From: Planctomycetota bacterium | GTDB taxonomy: Bacteria > Planctomycetota > B15-G4 > JADJEK01 | Direction: 5' to 3' | Length of the DNA stretch: 64,000 nucleotides | Assembly: GCA_016709145.1 (NCBI GenBank) | Contig: JADJEK010000006.1 | Coordinates: 124,001 to 188,000 of the forward strand | Shown here: positions 46,016 through 54,376 of the stretch, piece by piece | Position numbering within the stretch: the stretch's first letter is position 1 | How the letters are laid out: the number at the start of each line of letters is the position of its first letter | The notes under the pieces: generated by a model | What the model saw: only the letters and a program-made list of their open reading frames with translations | Told to the model about the DNA's origin: nothing | The model's database searches: none | Position numbers and translations under genes: made by a program

Positions 46016-47242
46016 GCCGGCGCGCTTCGTGGCCTCGGCGATCAACGCGGTGTCCTTCATTCCCTTCGCCAACGCCAACGCAGCCGCGAGCACCCGCGGG
46101 TCCTTCGACTGCAGGGCGAGCTTCGCTTCTTCGGCGAAGCGGGGCTCTTTCGCGCCACCGGCCGCGGCGCCGGCAGCGAGCAGCAGGCGTTCGACCGGAT
46201 CGTCCGCGATGCGCCACGCCTTGACGTAGACGGCCGGGTCGAACGTGAACGACTTCTCGACGAGCAGCGGCGCGGTCGACGCCAGAGCGCGCGGATGGCC
46301 GATGTTCAACAAGCGCGCGACTGCGCGTTGATCGAGCAGTCCCGACGCGCGCGCTCCGATCGCCGCGGGGGAGTCGAACGGATCGCCGAGACCTTCGCTC
46401 GGCATCGCTTCGAACAGCGCGTCGAGCAGCTTCTCCTGGAACTTCTCGTCGACCTTCTTCTGCTCCTTGTCCTCGAGCGCGGGTTCGTCGTCGCGGAAAT
46501 CGATCTGTTGAGCCGTGAGCAGCGAGACTTCGAACACGCCGCCGGGCGGGTGCTTGCCGTCCGCCGTCTTGCCCGACGGATGTACCAACATGCGCAGCGC
46601 GCGGGACGCGAGCAGGAAGTCCTCGGGGCGCTTCTTGTACGTCAGCACGTAATCGTGGATCTCGAAGCCCGACGGCTGATGGCGCCGCACGATGCGCGTG
46701 AAGTACATCTCGGTCGCATCGGCGTGCAGCGGCGGACTGCCGAGATCGGTCTCGGTGAACTCGACGGTGGCTCCGACGACCTTCACTTCGCGCGTCGACT
46801 TGCGCGACTTGCCGTCGAAGTGCGTGTTGTGCGGCAGCAACGCACGGACCGGCAGCAGACCGAGGTCGGAACTCGACGCGGCCCGGCCGAGGAACGCGCT
46901 GTCGAGCGTGCCGACGTCGAGGGTCTCTTCGGCTCCTGCCGGGTCGAGATCGGCGTCGGTCTGGAATTGGATGTCGGGCAGCGTGAGCTTGCCGGCCTTG
47001 GCATCGGTCAAGGCGGCCTGACCGACGAACTTGTTGCCCATCTTGCGCTCGAGCCAAACCGAGCCGGTCAGCTTCGAGCCCTCCGTGCCGATCGCGGATG
47101 CGACGACCGTGCGTTCGATCGCGAACTGCGTGCCGCCTTCGGGGCGGCGCTTCGGCTTGGTGAGACCTTGGGCCTGCGCGTCGGGCGCGCAGTAGATCGC
47201 CAGCGTGGCGAGGGTCGTGAGGAACGCGAAGCGCGTGGTCAT
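46010..47242 (-). CDS. Secreted protein of unknown function
   Basis: 410 residues from ATG 47242. MTTRFAFLTTLATLAIYCAP and DAQA form a signal peptide with an Ala-x-Ala cleavage site. The first two thirds look beta-rich; the last third (from about 300) is helical with repeated Ala/Leu patterns, maybe HEAT-like (DPRVLAAALALAKGMKDTAL). No family recognised. It follows the zinc-ribbon/peptidase-like gene by 11 nt and is likely its operon partner. Confidence 0.7.
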   Translation of the reverse strand: MTTRFAFLTTLATLAIYCAPDAQAQGLTKPKRRPEGGTQFAIERTVVASAIGTEGSKLTGSVWLERKMGNKFVGQAALTDAKAGKLTLPDIQFQTDADLDPAGAEETLDVGTLDSAFLGRAASSSDLGLLPVRALLPHNTHFDGKSRKSTREVKVVGATVEFTETDLGSPPLHADATEMYFTRIVRRHQPSGFEIHDYVLTYKKRPEDFLLASRALRMLVHPSGKTADGKHPPGGVFEVSLLTAQQIDFRDDEPALEDKEQKKVDEKFQEKLLDALFEAMPSEGLGDPFDSPAAIGARASGLLDQRAVARLLNIGHPRALASTAPLLVEKSFTFDPAVYVKAWRIADDPVERLLLAAGAAAGGAKEPRFAEEAKLALQSKDPRVLAAALALAKGMKDTALIAEATKRAGG

Positions 47243-47253
47243 GGATCGGATCC

Positions 47254-49014
47254 TCACAGCTTGCCCAGTTCGTCGACGACCCAGGTCTTGAACGTCTTGT
47301 CCATCGCCGCCCAACCCTCCTCGCCGGAGATGCCGAGCTCTTCCTCGAGCGTGCCGTAGTGGCCGGCGCCCTGCGTTTCGGCGACGAAGTAGTTGTCGAA
47401 GGCCTTCTTGTACCGGCCGTTCTCGAAGTAGTGGAGGAACATGATGAACGCCCAGCCTTGTCCGTAGATGTCGTTCACGAGCGCCTGTTTGGCGAAGTCG
47501 GTGCTCTCCTTGGCTTCGTTGAACTGCTGGTGGTTCACGCGGACGAGATCCTTCAGGGACAGGGCGTCCTTCGATTCCATCATCGCGCGCAACACCGCGT
47601 AGCGTCCGCGCAGCATCTGGCCGAGCACGTAGCGCTTGCGCTCGACGCCGTTCTCGTCCTTCTCCTTCACGACCTTGTTGCCGCCGAAGTACTCGGCGAA
47701 GCCTTCTTGGAACCACGGCGACTGGTTGCTCGGCTCGAAACCGCGCTTCGAGAACGCGTAGTGGATCAGCAGGTGCGCGCCTTCGTGCAACAGCACGCCG
47801 CGCAGCTCTTTCTGCCGCCACAGCATCAGGCGCTTGTTCCACGGTTGGTAGAAGCCGAGCACGCCGGACTTGGGATCGGGGTACTTCTCCTCGGCGAAGT
47901 TCGCGCGGTGCGACGAGTACGCCTTCACCGAGTCGAAGATCACGACCGGGATCGGCGTCTCGATCTCGTCGAGTTGGAATTGTTCGCGATAGCGGTCGAA
48001 GAACGCTTCCTTCAGCGCGCCGAGCATTTCGGCGTACTCCGCGCGGTACGCCTCGAACTTGTCGCCGCAGTTCTTGTCGATCAACACGACGAACGGCTGT
48101 GGCATGACGCCGTCGGCGTAGCTGTACGTGAACTTCTCGTCGGGGAACTGGCTCTGCAGGCCTTTGCGCAGATCCTCGGCTTCACGCGTGAACACGTCGG
48201 CCGACGTCGACGCTTGCGCGAGTTCGCCGCTGCCGGTCAGGAGCTTCTCGCGCGCCGCGACGATCTGCGCGTCGGTCGCGCTCAGCCAGCGTCCCTGGTA
48301 CGCCGCTGCCGGGCCGGTGTACTTGGTGAACCCGAGCGCGGCGCGAGCTTCGGCCTGGTCGGCGTCGAGCAGCAGCGCTTCGCGATGCAGTTCCTTGGCC
48401 TCGGCCGGCTTGCCGTTCGCGGCCGCGAACTTGGCGAGTTCGACGCGCGCGCCGACATCGCCGCTCGGGAGCTTGGCGCGGCGCTGTTCGAAGGTCTCGC
48501 CGGCGGGAGCGGGCTTCGCCGTTGTGGCGTTGGAGTCGGACGCCGTCGAACCGTTCGCGAGGGGCGCGGTGCCGGCACCGTTCGACGCCGGAGTGCCGCC
48601 CTGGGTCGAGGCCGGGCCCGATCCGGTGTCGGAGTCACCGCCACGCAACGCGAAGAACGCGGCGATGCCGATCACCGCGATGCCGCCGATCGCGAGCACT
48701 GCCTTGTTCGGCCCGCCGCTGGCGGGAGCATTGGAGCGCGCCGTGCGCGAACTCGCCGTGCGGGAGCCGGTGGACGCGCTCTTCGCCGTGCGGGCCGTGG
48801 AGCCCTTGGATCGCGCAGCGCTCGCAGCTCGCGGCGTCGGCGCCGCAGCCGGCGCTTCGTCGAGCGGTTCCAGTTCCGGCTCGGCCGCGACTTCACTCGC
48901 TGCTTCGGGGACCTGGATCGTGCCCGTCTTGCATTTGGGGCAACGGAAGGTGGCGCCTGGCGCCTTCTTGGACACGTCGAACGACGCGGAGCACGATGAA
49001 CAGGCTGCGATCAC
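47254..49014 (-). CDS. Membrane-anchored zinc-ribbon protein with gluzincin-like HExxH domain
   Basis: 586 residues from GTG 49014. N-terminal zinc ribbon (CSSC and CPKC, residues 5-28), Ala/Ser/Thr-rich linker, one membrane segment (KAVLAIGGIAVIGIAAFFAL, about 104-123), a TPR-like stretch, then a domain with LLHEGAHLLIHY (HExxH) and FQEGFAEYFGG supplying a third ligand Glu. This layout resembles DUF1570-type proteins common in planctomycetes. Likely a zinc metallopeptidase outside the cytoplasm; substrate unknown. Confidence 0.78.
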   Translation of the reverse strand: MIAACSSCSASFDVSKKAPGATFRCPKCKTGTIQVPEAASEVAAEPELEPLDEAPAAAPTPRAASAARSKGSTARTAKSASTGSRTASSRTARSNAPASGGPNKAVLAIGGIAVIGIAAFFALRGGDSDTGSGPASTQGGTPASNGAGTAPLANGSTASDSNATTAKPAPAGETFEQRRAKLPSGDVGARVELAKFAAANGKPAEAKELHREALLLDADQAEARAALGFTKYTGPAAAYQGRWLSATDAQIVAAREKLLTGSGELAQASTSADVFTREAEDLRKGLQSQFPDEKFTYSYADGVMPQPFVVLIDKNCGDKFEAYRAEYAEMLGALKEAFFDRYREQFQLDEIETPIPVVIFDSVKAYSSHRANFAEEKYPDPKSGVLGFYQPWNKRLMLWRQKELRGVLLHEGAHLLIHYAFSKRGFEPSNQSPWFQEGFAEYFGGNKVVKEKDENGVERKRYVLGQMLRGRYAVLRAMMESKDALSLKDLVRVNHQQFNEAKESTDFAKQALVNDIYGQGWAFIMFLHYFENGRYKKAFDNYFVAETQGAGHYGTLEEELGISGEEGWAAMDKTFKTWVVDELGKL

Positions 49015-49051
49015 GGCGCATTACCCTCGCGGTCACGGAAACGGCCCGAGG

Positions 49052-49060
49052 ATGCTACCA
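49052..49060 (-). promoter_or_regulatory. Candidate extended -10 element for the zinc-ribbon gene
   Basis: On the minus strand TGG-TAGCAT reads as an extended -10 (TGn plus TAGCAT), about 40 nt before the GTG start. No clear -35 lies at 16-18 nt. Confidence 0.25.
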
Positions 49061-49120
49061 GCGCCGTGGTGCGATCCCGCGCGCGAGAGGCTGTGAACGA
49101 ACCGGGGCCGCCGCTTCGGA

Positions 49121-50236
49121 TCAGCTCTGGAAGATCGGCAGGATCTCGTCGGGGATGCGCAGGATCAGACAACCGATCGCGGTCGCGAAGGCGTCGCCGG
49201 GGCCGACGTCGTTCTGCCAACGCCCATCGGATTGCTGTCGCGCGCGCAGATCCGCGTCGATGCGCGTGAACCAGCGATCGAAGCGCTGCTCGCTCTCCAT
49301 GTGCAGCGCCTGGGTCGCGTAGTAGTTGCCGTACCAGAAGTAGAAGTGCGTCGGGTAGTGGCGCTGGATCGCGAGGTACTCGTTCTCGAGGAACGTGATC
49401 GCGGGGCCGTACTCGCGCGCGTCGTAGACGCCTGCGGAGTGCAGCGCGGTGACCGCGGCGGCGTTGATCGCGAACGACGTCTTCGTGAACGCCGCGCGGC
49501 CGGTGATCTTGTAGTAGAAGCAGCCGTCGTACTCGCCGCCGTCGATGCGGCTGTTGCGGATGTAGCCGATCACGCGGTCGATGCAGGAGCGATCGACGTG
49601 GATGCCACTCGCGCGCGCTGCGCGCAGTGCTTGGACCTGGCACACCGTGACCGACAGATCGCATTCCTTCGAGAACGGCACGTAGCGCCAACCGCCGATC
49701 GGATTCTGCGACTCCTGCAGGTAGGCCACGGCGGAACGCAGCGCGTCGTCGACCTCGGTGGAGCGTGTCCGCGTCATGCCTCGCACTTGAGCGAGGAACA
49801 GTACGGCGAACGCATGGCTGTACATGCGCTCTTCGCCGTTCGTGACGTAACCGAACTCCGATCGACGTGAGAGCACGAAGTCGAGCGCTCTGTCGAGCAC
49901 GTCGCCGTACCGTCCGCGGCCGGGCACGTGACCGCTCGCGAGGAAGGCGAGCCCGGCGAGCGACGTCACGCCGACGTGCCCGGTCGAGCGGTCGCGTTGC
50001 GCCGCTTCGGTCTCGAACAGGACGTAGTCGTCTTCCTGTTTGTGCCCGGTGGCCCCGGTCCACGCGCCCGATGGGCCTTGCTGTGCGGCGAGCCATGTGA
50101 GCCCGGCCTGCACGGCCGCCTCGCGCGCCACTTCGCTGTCCGACGGGGGTGCGACCATGGCCTCGCGATCGCCAGCGCGCGGGAACGCGAAGGACGACGC
50201 CAGCAGGAGGGCGATCACAGGGGCACGTCGAGCCAT
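49121..50236 (-). CDS. Secreted protein with prenyltransferase/squalene-oxidase-type repeats
   Basis: 371 residues from ATG 50236. Signal peptide MARRAPVIALLLASSFAF. The mature part has alpha-toroid repeats with aromatic/Gly motifs such as GLTWLAAQQGPSGAW, AVAYLQESQNPIGGWRY and DLRARQQSDGRWQND. Such repeats occur in squalene-hopene cyclases, but the catalytic DxDD motif is not seen, so cyclase activity is unlikely. Related extracytoplasmic proteins are frequent in planctomycetes. Divergent from the rhodanese gene. Confidence 0.8.
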   Translation of the reverse strand: MARRAPVIALLLASSFAFPRAGDREAMVAPPSDSEVAREAAVQAGLTWLAAQQGPSGAWTGATGHKQEDDYVLFETEAAQRDRSTGHVGVTSLAGLAFLASGHVPGRGRYGDVLDRALDFVLSRRSEFGYVTNGEERMYSHAFAVLFLAQVRGMTRTRSTEVDDALRSAVAYLQESQNPIGGWRYVPFSKECDLSVTVCQVQALRAARASGIHVDRSCIDRVIGYIRNSRIDGGEYDGCFYYKITGRAAFTKTSFAINAAAVTALHSAGVYDAREYGPAITFLENEYLAIQRHYPTHFYFWYGNYYATQALHMESEQRFDRWFTRIDADLRARQQSDGRWQNDVGPGDAFATAIGCLILRIPDEILPIFQS

Positions 50237-50352
50237 GGACGCTGCCTTCGCGGCGACGAGACGTCGGGCTACCATGCCGCGCTTCGACGCGTGTGTAAAG
50301 CGTTTGACGACGTCACGGCCGCGTCGTGCAAGCGCGTGGAGAGTTCGACTTC

Positions 50353-50916
50353 ATGCGTGAACCCTTGCGGATGGCGTTCGAGGCGATCATGGTCTGCGCG
50401 GTCGGCGCCGGCATCGGACTCGGCATCAACGCCGTCCGTGCCGATGGCCTCGCTCTCGACCGCGATTACTTCATGGCCGTTCCGGTGCGGGACGCCGGCG
50501 CCGACGCGAACGCGCAGGAGCGCGCGGTCAGGGAACGACTCGAAGCGCTCGGCATCGCCGTGCTCGAGCACGACGAGGTCGTCGCGTTGTTCCAGGACGA
50601 GCTCTACGCCGAGGGCGCGTACGTGTTCATCGACGCGCGCAGCGAAGAGAAGTGGGCCGCGGGACACGTGCCCGGCGCGTTGCTGCTCGATCACTACCAC
50701 TACGAGAAGTCGATCGACGCGGTGATGGCCGCGGTGCAGACCGCGGGCCGCGTGGTCGTCTATTGCCACGGCAAGGACTGCACCGACAGCGAACTGTGCG
50801 CCCAACTGCTGAAGAACTTCAACGTCGATCCGTCGATCCTCACGGTCTACCTCGGCGGTTACTCGGCCTGGGTCGAACACGGCATGCCGGTCGAGAAGGC
50901 GGAGTCGGGCTCATGA
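50353..50916 (+). CDS. Membrane-anchored rhodanese-like protein
   Basis: 187 residues from ATG 50353 (GGAG 11 nt upstream). An N-terminal membrane segment (about 8-25), a helical linker, then a rhodanese domain with FIDARSEEKWAAGHVPGALLL and the active-site loop VYCHGKDCTDSE. The loop has two Cys (C-x4-C) instead of the usual single Cys. Probably a periplasmic sulfur- or redox-handling protein. Its stop overlaps the DoxX/MauE gene as ATGA. Confidence 0.85.
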   Translation: MREPLRMAFEAIMVCAVGAGIGLGINAVRADGLALDRDYFMAVPVRDAGADANAQERAVRERLEALGIAVLEHDEVVALFQDELYAEGAYVFIDARSEEKWAAGHVPGALLLDHYHYEKSIDAVMAAVQTAGRVVVYCHGKDCTDSELCAQLLKNFNVDPSILTVYLGGYSAWVEHGMPVEKAESGS

Positions 50917-51419
50917 ACACGTCGCGTCCGGGGACCCCGACGGCCGTGGTCGTGTTGCTCGCGCGGCTCGTGCTCGGCGGAGTCTTCATCGCGCTCGGCG
51001 CGGTCAAGTACGCCGATCCGGTCGCGTTCATGAAAGGCGTACGCGAGTACGACCTGTTTTCGCCGGGCAGCACGGCACTGAACTGGATCGCGGCGACGCT
51101 GCCCGTGCTCGAGATCGTGTTGGGTGCGTGCCTCGTGCTCGGTATCGCGGTGCGCGGCGCGGCGCTCGCGACCGGCGTGTCGCTGATCGCGTTCACGACG
51201 GCCGTGTTGCTGCGAGCGTTCGCGATCCACGCGGCGCAGGGTGGTGACTTCTGCGCGATCGCATTCGATTGCGGCTGTGGTACCGGCGTCGAGCGCATCT
51301 GCCGCAAGGTCCCGGAGAACGTCGGCATGATCGTGCTGGCGACGATCGTGGTGTGCTCGAGCACGACGCGATTCATGCTGTGGCCACGCGTGCCGCGGTC
51401 GAGCGCGATGACCGCCTGA
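50913..51419 (+). CDS. DoxX/MauE-family membrane protein
   Basis: 168 residues with four hydrophobic segments. LLARLVLGGVFIALGAVKYADP at the start is the DoxX/MauE pattern (shown broken here as LLARLVLGG and FIALGAVKYADP). A Cys-rich loop (FCAIAFDCGCGTG) and a further Cys (ERICRK) lie before the last helix. MauE-type proteins serve disulfide-linked redox transfer; the coupled rhodanese fits a thiol/sulfur role. Confidence 0.8.
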   Translation: MNTSRPGTPTAVVVLLARLVLGGVFIALGAVKYADPVAFMKGVREYDLFSPGSTALNWIAATLPVLEIVLGACLVLGIAVRGAALATGVSLIAFTTAVLLRAFAIHAAQGGDFCAIAFDCGCGTGVERICRKVPENVGMIVLATIVVCSSTTRFMLWPRVPRSSAMTA

Positions 51420-51434
51420 TCGGGCCGCGCGTCG

Positions 51435-52347
51435 TCAGGGCGCTTGCGCGCGCTCGAGCACGCGACGCGGCGCGACCGACGCCGCATGGCGCGCGCGTGT
51501 GTCGCCGACACCGGTGGCCGCGAGGATTTCGATCTGACGATCGAGCAGAGCCGTCGAACCCGCCAACGCGCCGCTGGCATTGCGCGCGGCGCCGTCGCGG
51601 ATCACGAGCGATTCGCCCCAGACCTCGTGAACCCCGTCGGCGAGGCCAGCCGCGGGCATCGCATCCGAGATCAGCACGAAGCGGTCATCGTCCTTCGCGC
51701 GCGATGAGCTCGAGCATGCGCGGATGCAGGTGATGGCCGTCGGCGATGACGTCGACCGAGATCTCGCGTTGCAACAGTCCGTACGCGATCGGCCCGGGCT
51801 CGCGGTGATGCATGGGGCGCATCGCGTTGCAGAAGTGGGTCATGTGGCGCGCACCGGCTGCGAACGCGGCTTCGAGCTCAGCGTACGTCGCGTCGGTGTG
51901 GCCGATCGACACCAGGGTCTTGCGGCGGCGGAACTCGGCGACGAGTTCGAGGCCGCCGGGGATCTCGGGAGCGAGCGTGACCATCGCCGTGCCCGGGAAG
52001 CGTTCGAACGCGGCGAAGAACCGACTCGATGCGCGCGCATCGCGACCGTCGAGGAAGCAGTCGGAGTGCAGGGCTCCCGACCGCGCGTCCGAAACGAATG
52101 GACCTTCGAAGTGAACGCCGAGCGGCAGCGCCCCGCGTCCATCTCCTGCGCGGCGTTCGCGCATCCACGCGCCGAGGTGGTCGGCAACTCGGTCGAGAGC
52201 ATCGGGGCGAAGCGGAACGAGCGTGGGCAAGAACGCGTCGTAGCCGCGCCCAGCGAGTCCGAGCGCGAGACGATCGAGAGCGGCGGAATCCGCCGCGACC
52301 AGGTCGACGCCGAACGCGCCGTGGATGTGGAGGTCGACGAAGTTCAC
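51435..52347 (-). pseudogene. nagA: N-acetylglucosamine-6-phosphate deacetylase NagA, split by a one-base frameshift
   Basis: From GTG 52347 (overlapping the murQ stop) the frame reads DLHIHGAFGVDL, GVHFEGPFVSDARSGAL, SIGHTDATY, MTHFCNAMRPMHHREPG and VIADGHHLHPRMLELI, then hits TGA at 51685-51687. The missing C-terminus continues in another frame with DRFVLISDAMPAAGL, carrying the catalytic Asp, down to 51435. The total of 913 nt is one base too long. Removing one base of the doublet at 51692-51693 restores a 303-residue NagA. The protein starts at the metal-binding barrel and lacks the usual N-terminal beta domain. Either an assembly error or a recent pseudogene. Confidence 0.85.
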
Positions 52348-53192
52348 CGTGGATCCTGTTCGAGTGCGGCGCGCACCGAGCCGCGATGACGAGCGAGATG
52401 GCTGCGGGCCTGCTCGACCGAAACGCGGTGGCGCGCGCACACGAGGCTCGTCGGCAGATGCCATCCACTGCGCTCGAGCAAAGTGCGCGCGGTGGCGGGA
52501 TCGACGCCGGTGAGGTCGCGCACGATGCGTTCGGCGCGGTCGCGCAACTTGGCGTTGGTGGGGCGCATCGCCGCCATCTCGCCGCGCACGATGAGCCCGC
52601 GTGCGTTCATCACCGCGGTCGACAACATGTTCAGGACTTGCTTCTGCGCCGAGCCGGCCTTGAGCCGCGTCGAGCCCGACAGGACTTCGGGACCCGTGTC
52701 GACTTCGAGCGCGCACTCGGCCAACGCCGAGATCGCAGCGTCCCTGCGGCACGAGAACGCGACGGTGAATGCGCCGAACGCGCGGGCGAAGCGCAAGCCG
52801 CCGGCGACGTAGGGTGTCGCGCCCGACGCTGCGACGCCGAGGACGACGTCGCCGGCCTCGATCCCGGCCGCGCGCAGATCGCGTTCGGCGGCGTCGCGAT
52901 CGTCTTCGGCGCCTTCGAGCGCTTCGAGCAGCGCCGCAGGTCCGCCGGCGATCAATGCGACGACGTCACGAGGATCGGTGCCGAACGTCGGTGGCAACTC
53001 GGCCGCGTCGAGGACGCACAGGCGGCCGCTCGTGCCGGCGCCGATCGAGAACCACCGCCGTCCGGAGAGCATGCGCGTGGCGATCGCGCCCGCGATCCGC
53101 GCGACGTCGGGCAGCACCGCGGCGATCCGAGGAGCCAATGAGCTTTCCTCGGCATGCATGCGCACCAGCAGGTCGAGCGATTCGTCGGTCAT
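52344..53192 (-). CDS. murQ: N-acetylmuramic acid 6-phosphate etherase MurQ
   Basis: 282 residues from ATG 53192 (MTDESLDLLVRMHAEE); the long in-frame upstream extension overlaps the kinase gene and is spurious. SIS-domain features: FSIGAGTSGRLCVLDAAELPP, GVAASGATPYV and GSTRLKAGSAQKQVLNMLST (each within about 20 residues). It cleaves the lactyl ether to give GlcNAc-6-phosphate, the substrate of NagA. It overlaps both neighbours by 4 nt. Confidence 0.94.
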   Translation of the reverse strand: MTDESLDLLVRMHAEESSLAPRIAAVLPDVARIAGAIATRMLSGRRWFSIGAGTSGRLCVLDAAELPPTFGTDPRDVVALIAGGPAALLEALEGAEDDRDAAERDLRAAGIEAGDVVLGVAASGATPYVAGGLRFARAFGAFTVAFSCRRDAAISALAECALEVDTGPEVLSGSTRLKAGSAQKQVLNMLSTAVMNARGLIVRGEMAAMRPTNAKLRDRAERIVRDLTGVDPATARTLLERSGWHLPTSLVCARHRVSVEQARSHLARHRGSVRAALEQDPR

Positions 53193-54094
53193 GACGTGAT
53201 TCCGTCGGCGGTGCGGAGCAAGTGCAAGACTGCGATCTCGGGCGGCACCTCGAGTTCGGTCGTGAAGGCCGCCGGGGCGACGGTGCGCAGGGCGGCGGTG
53301 AATTCGGTGCGCAGGATCGTGGAGCTCGACAAGGCTCCGCCGGTGATCCCGAGCGGCAGAGGAGTCGATGTCAGGTCGAGCGCGCGCAGCGCAGCGAGCG
53401 CGGCGCGAGCCAACTCGTCTGCGGCCGACTTGAACAACGCGAGCGCGATCTTGTCGCCGCCCTCGGCGCATTCGACGACCAGCGGGAACAGGCTCGCGAA
53501 ACCCGCTGCATCCGTCGGGCTGACGCGGCCGGCGAAGCGCTCCGCGAGCGCGGTGGGTTCGGCGCGGCCGTCCTGCGAGCGGCGCGCCATGCGCACGGCT
53601 TCGCGTGCGATCCACGCCGCCGAACCTTCGTCACCGAGCAGGAAGCCGTGGCCACCGGCGCGCGCGGTCGCACCCTCGCGATCACGGGCGAGCGCGATCG
53701 ATCCGGTGCCGGCGATGACGAGTGCGCGCGGCCCGCCGCGAGGTTCCGAACCGACGCCGGCCAGTGCGGCCTCCGCGTCAGAGGTCACGAACACGCGCGC
53801 GGGATCGAATGCGCGCTCGAGGGCCTCCGACAGCGCCCGCTGGATCGCGGGTGTGCCGGCGCCCGCGATGCCGACCGCGACTTCCGTGATGCCTTCGATG
53901 GGGCACGCAGCGGCGGCGCAGGCTTGGCCGATCGCGTGGACCAGGGAATTCGCGGCCGCGTTCGCGCCGACGGTCGCCGCGTTGATGCCGCGCTCGATCT
54001 GCGACGCCAAGCGTCGGCGTCCTTCGAGGACGGCGATGCGCGTCTTGGTCCCGCCGGCATCGACGCCGATCGCGATGGGTCCGAAGCGGCTCAT
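53189..54094 (-). CDS. N-acetylglucosamine kinase, BadF/BadG/BcrA ATPase family
   Basis: 301 residues. IGVDAGGTKTRIAVLEG (phosphate 1), GIAGAGTP and LVIAGTGSIAL (phosphate 2/adenosine) and GFLLGDEGSAAWIARE place it in the BadF-type sugar kinases. With murQ and nagA it most likely phosphorylates GlcNAc or MurNAc from recycled wall. First gene of the three-gene operon; divergent from tRNA-Sec. Confidence 0.88.
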   Translation of the reverse strand: MSRFGPIAIGVDAGGTKTRIAVLEGRRRLASQIERGINAATVGANAAANSLVHAIGQACAAAACPIEGITEVAVGIAGAGTPAIQRALSEALERAFDPARVFVTSDAEAALAGVGSEPRGGPRALVIAGTGSIALARDREGATARAGGHGFLLGDEGSAAWIAREAVRMARRSQDGRAEPTALAERFAGRVSPTDAAGFASLFPLVVECAEGGDKIALALFKSAADELARAALAALRALDLTSTPLPLGITGGALSSSTILRTEFTAALRTVAPAAFTTELEVPPEIAVLHLLRTADGITS

Positions 54095-54243
54095 GGCTGT
54101 TTCCCGCGGCGTTGCCGTCGTGGTCGCGGAGCGAACTCGTCGTCGAAACGGTCGGGATCGACGAATTCATCGGCCGGTGTGGGGGACTCCAGCGGGATTC
54201 GCGGCGCCTTCGCATTCTGGCCCGCTACACTTCCGCCCCTTGC

Positions 54244-54341
54244 GGGAGCGGACGGTGGCTGGTGTCGCCCGCGGCCTTCAAAGCCGTTTGCGGGGTCCCT
54301 TCGGGGCTCCGGGTGGGTTCGATTCCCATGCGCTCCCGCCA
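54244..54341 (+). tRNA. selC: tRNA-Sec (anticodon UCA)
   Basis: 98 nt ending in encoded GCCA. Acceptor GGGAGCG pairs with CGCTCCC; D stem GGTGGC/GTCGCC has six pairs with a 4-nt loop; anticodon stem GCGGC/GCCGT closes loop CTTCAAA with TCA at 54278-54280; a long variable arm (CGGGG...CTCCG with a CCC/GGG tip) and T stem GTGGG/CCCAT follow. The long extra arm, long D stem and UCA anticodon identify the selenocysteine tRNA. The eighth acceptor pair is a G.G mismatch (54251/54330). A TACACT box at 54226 could be its -10. Confidence 0.95.
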
Positions 54342-54376
54342 CCACGATCCCTCCGAGTGCAACGCGACGTCGTTGG

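Noticed and set aside
52344..53615. 423-residue version of MurQ
   Set aside because: The extra 141 residues are the kinase gene read in another frame; MurQ homology starts at ATG 53192.
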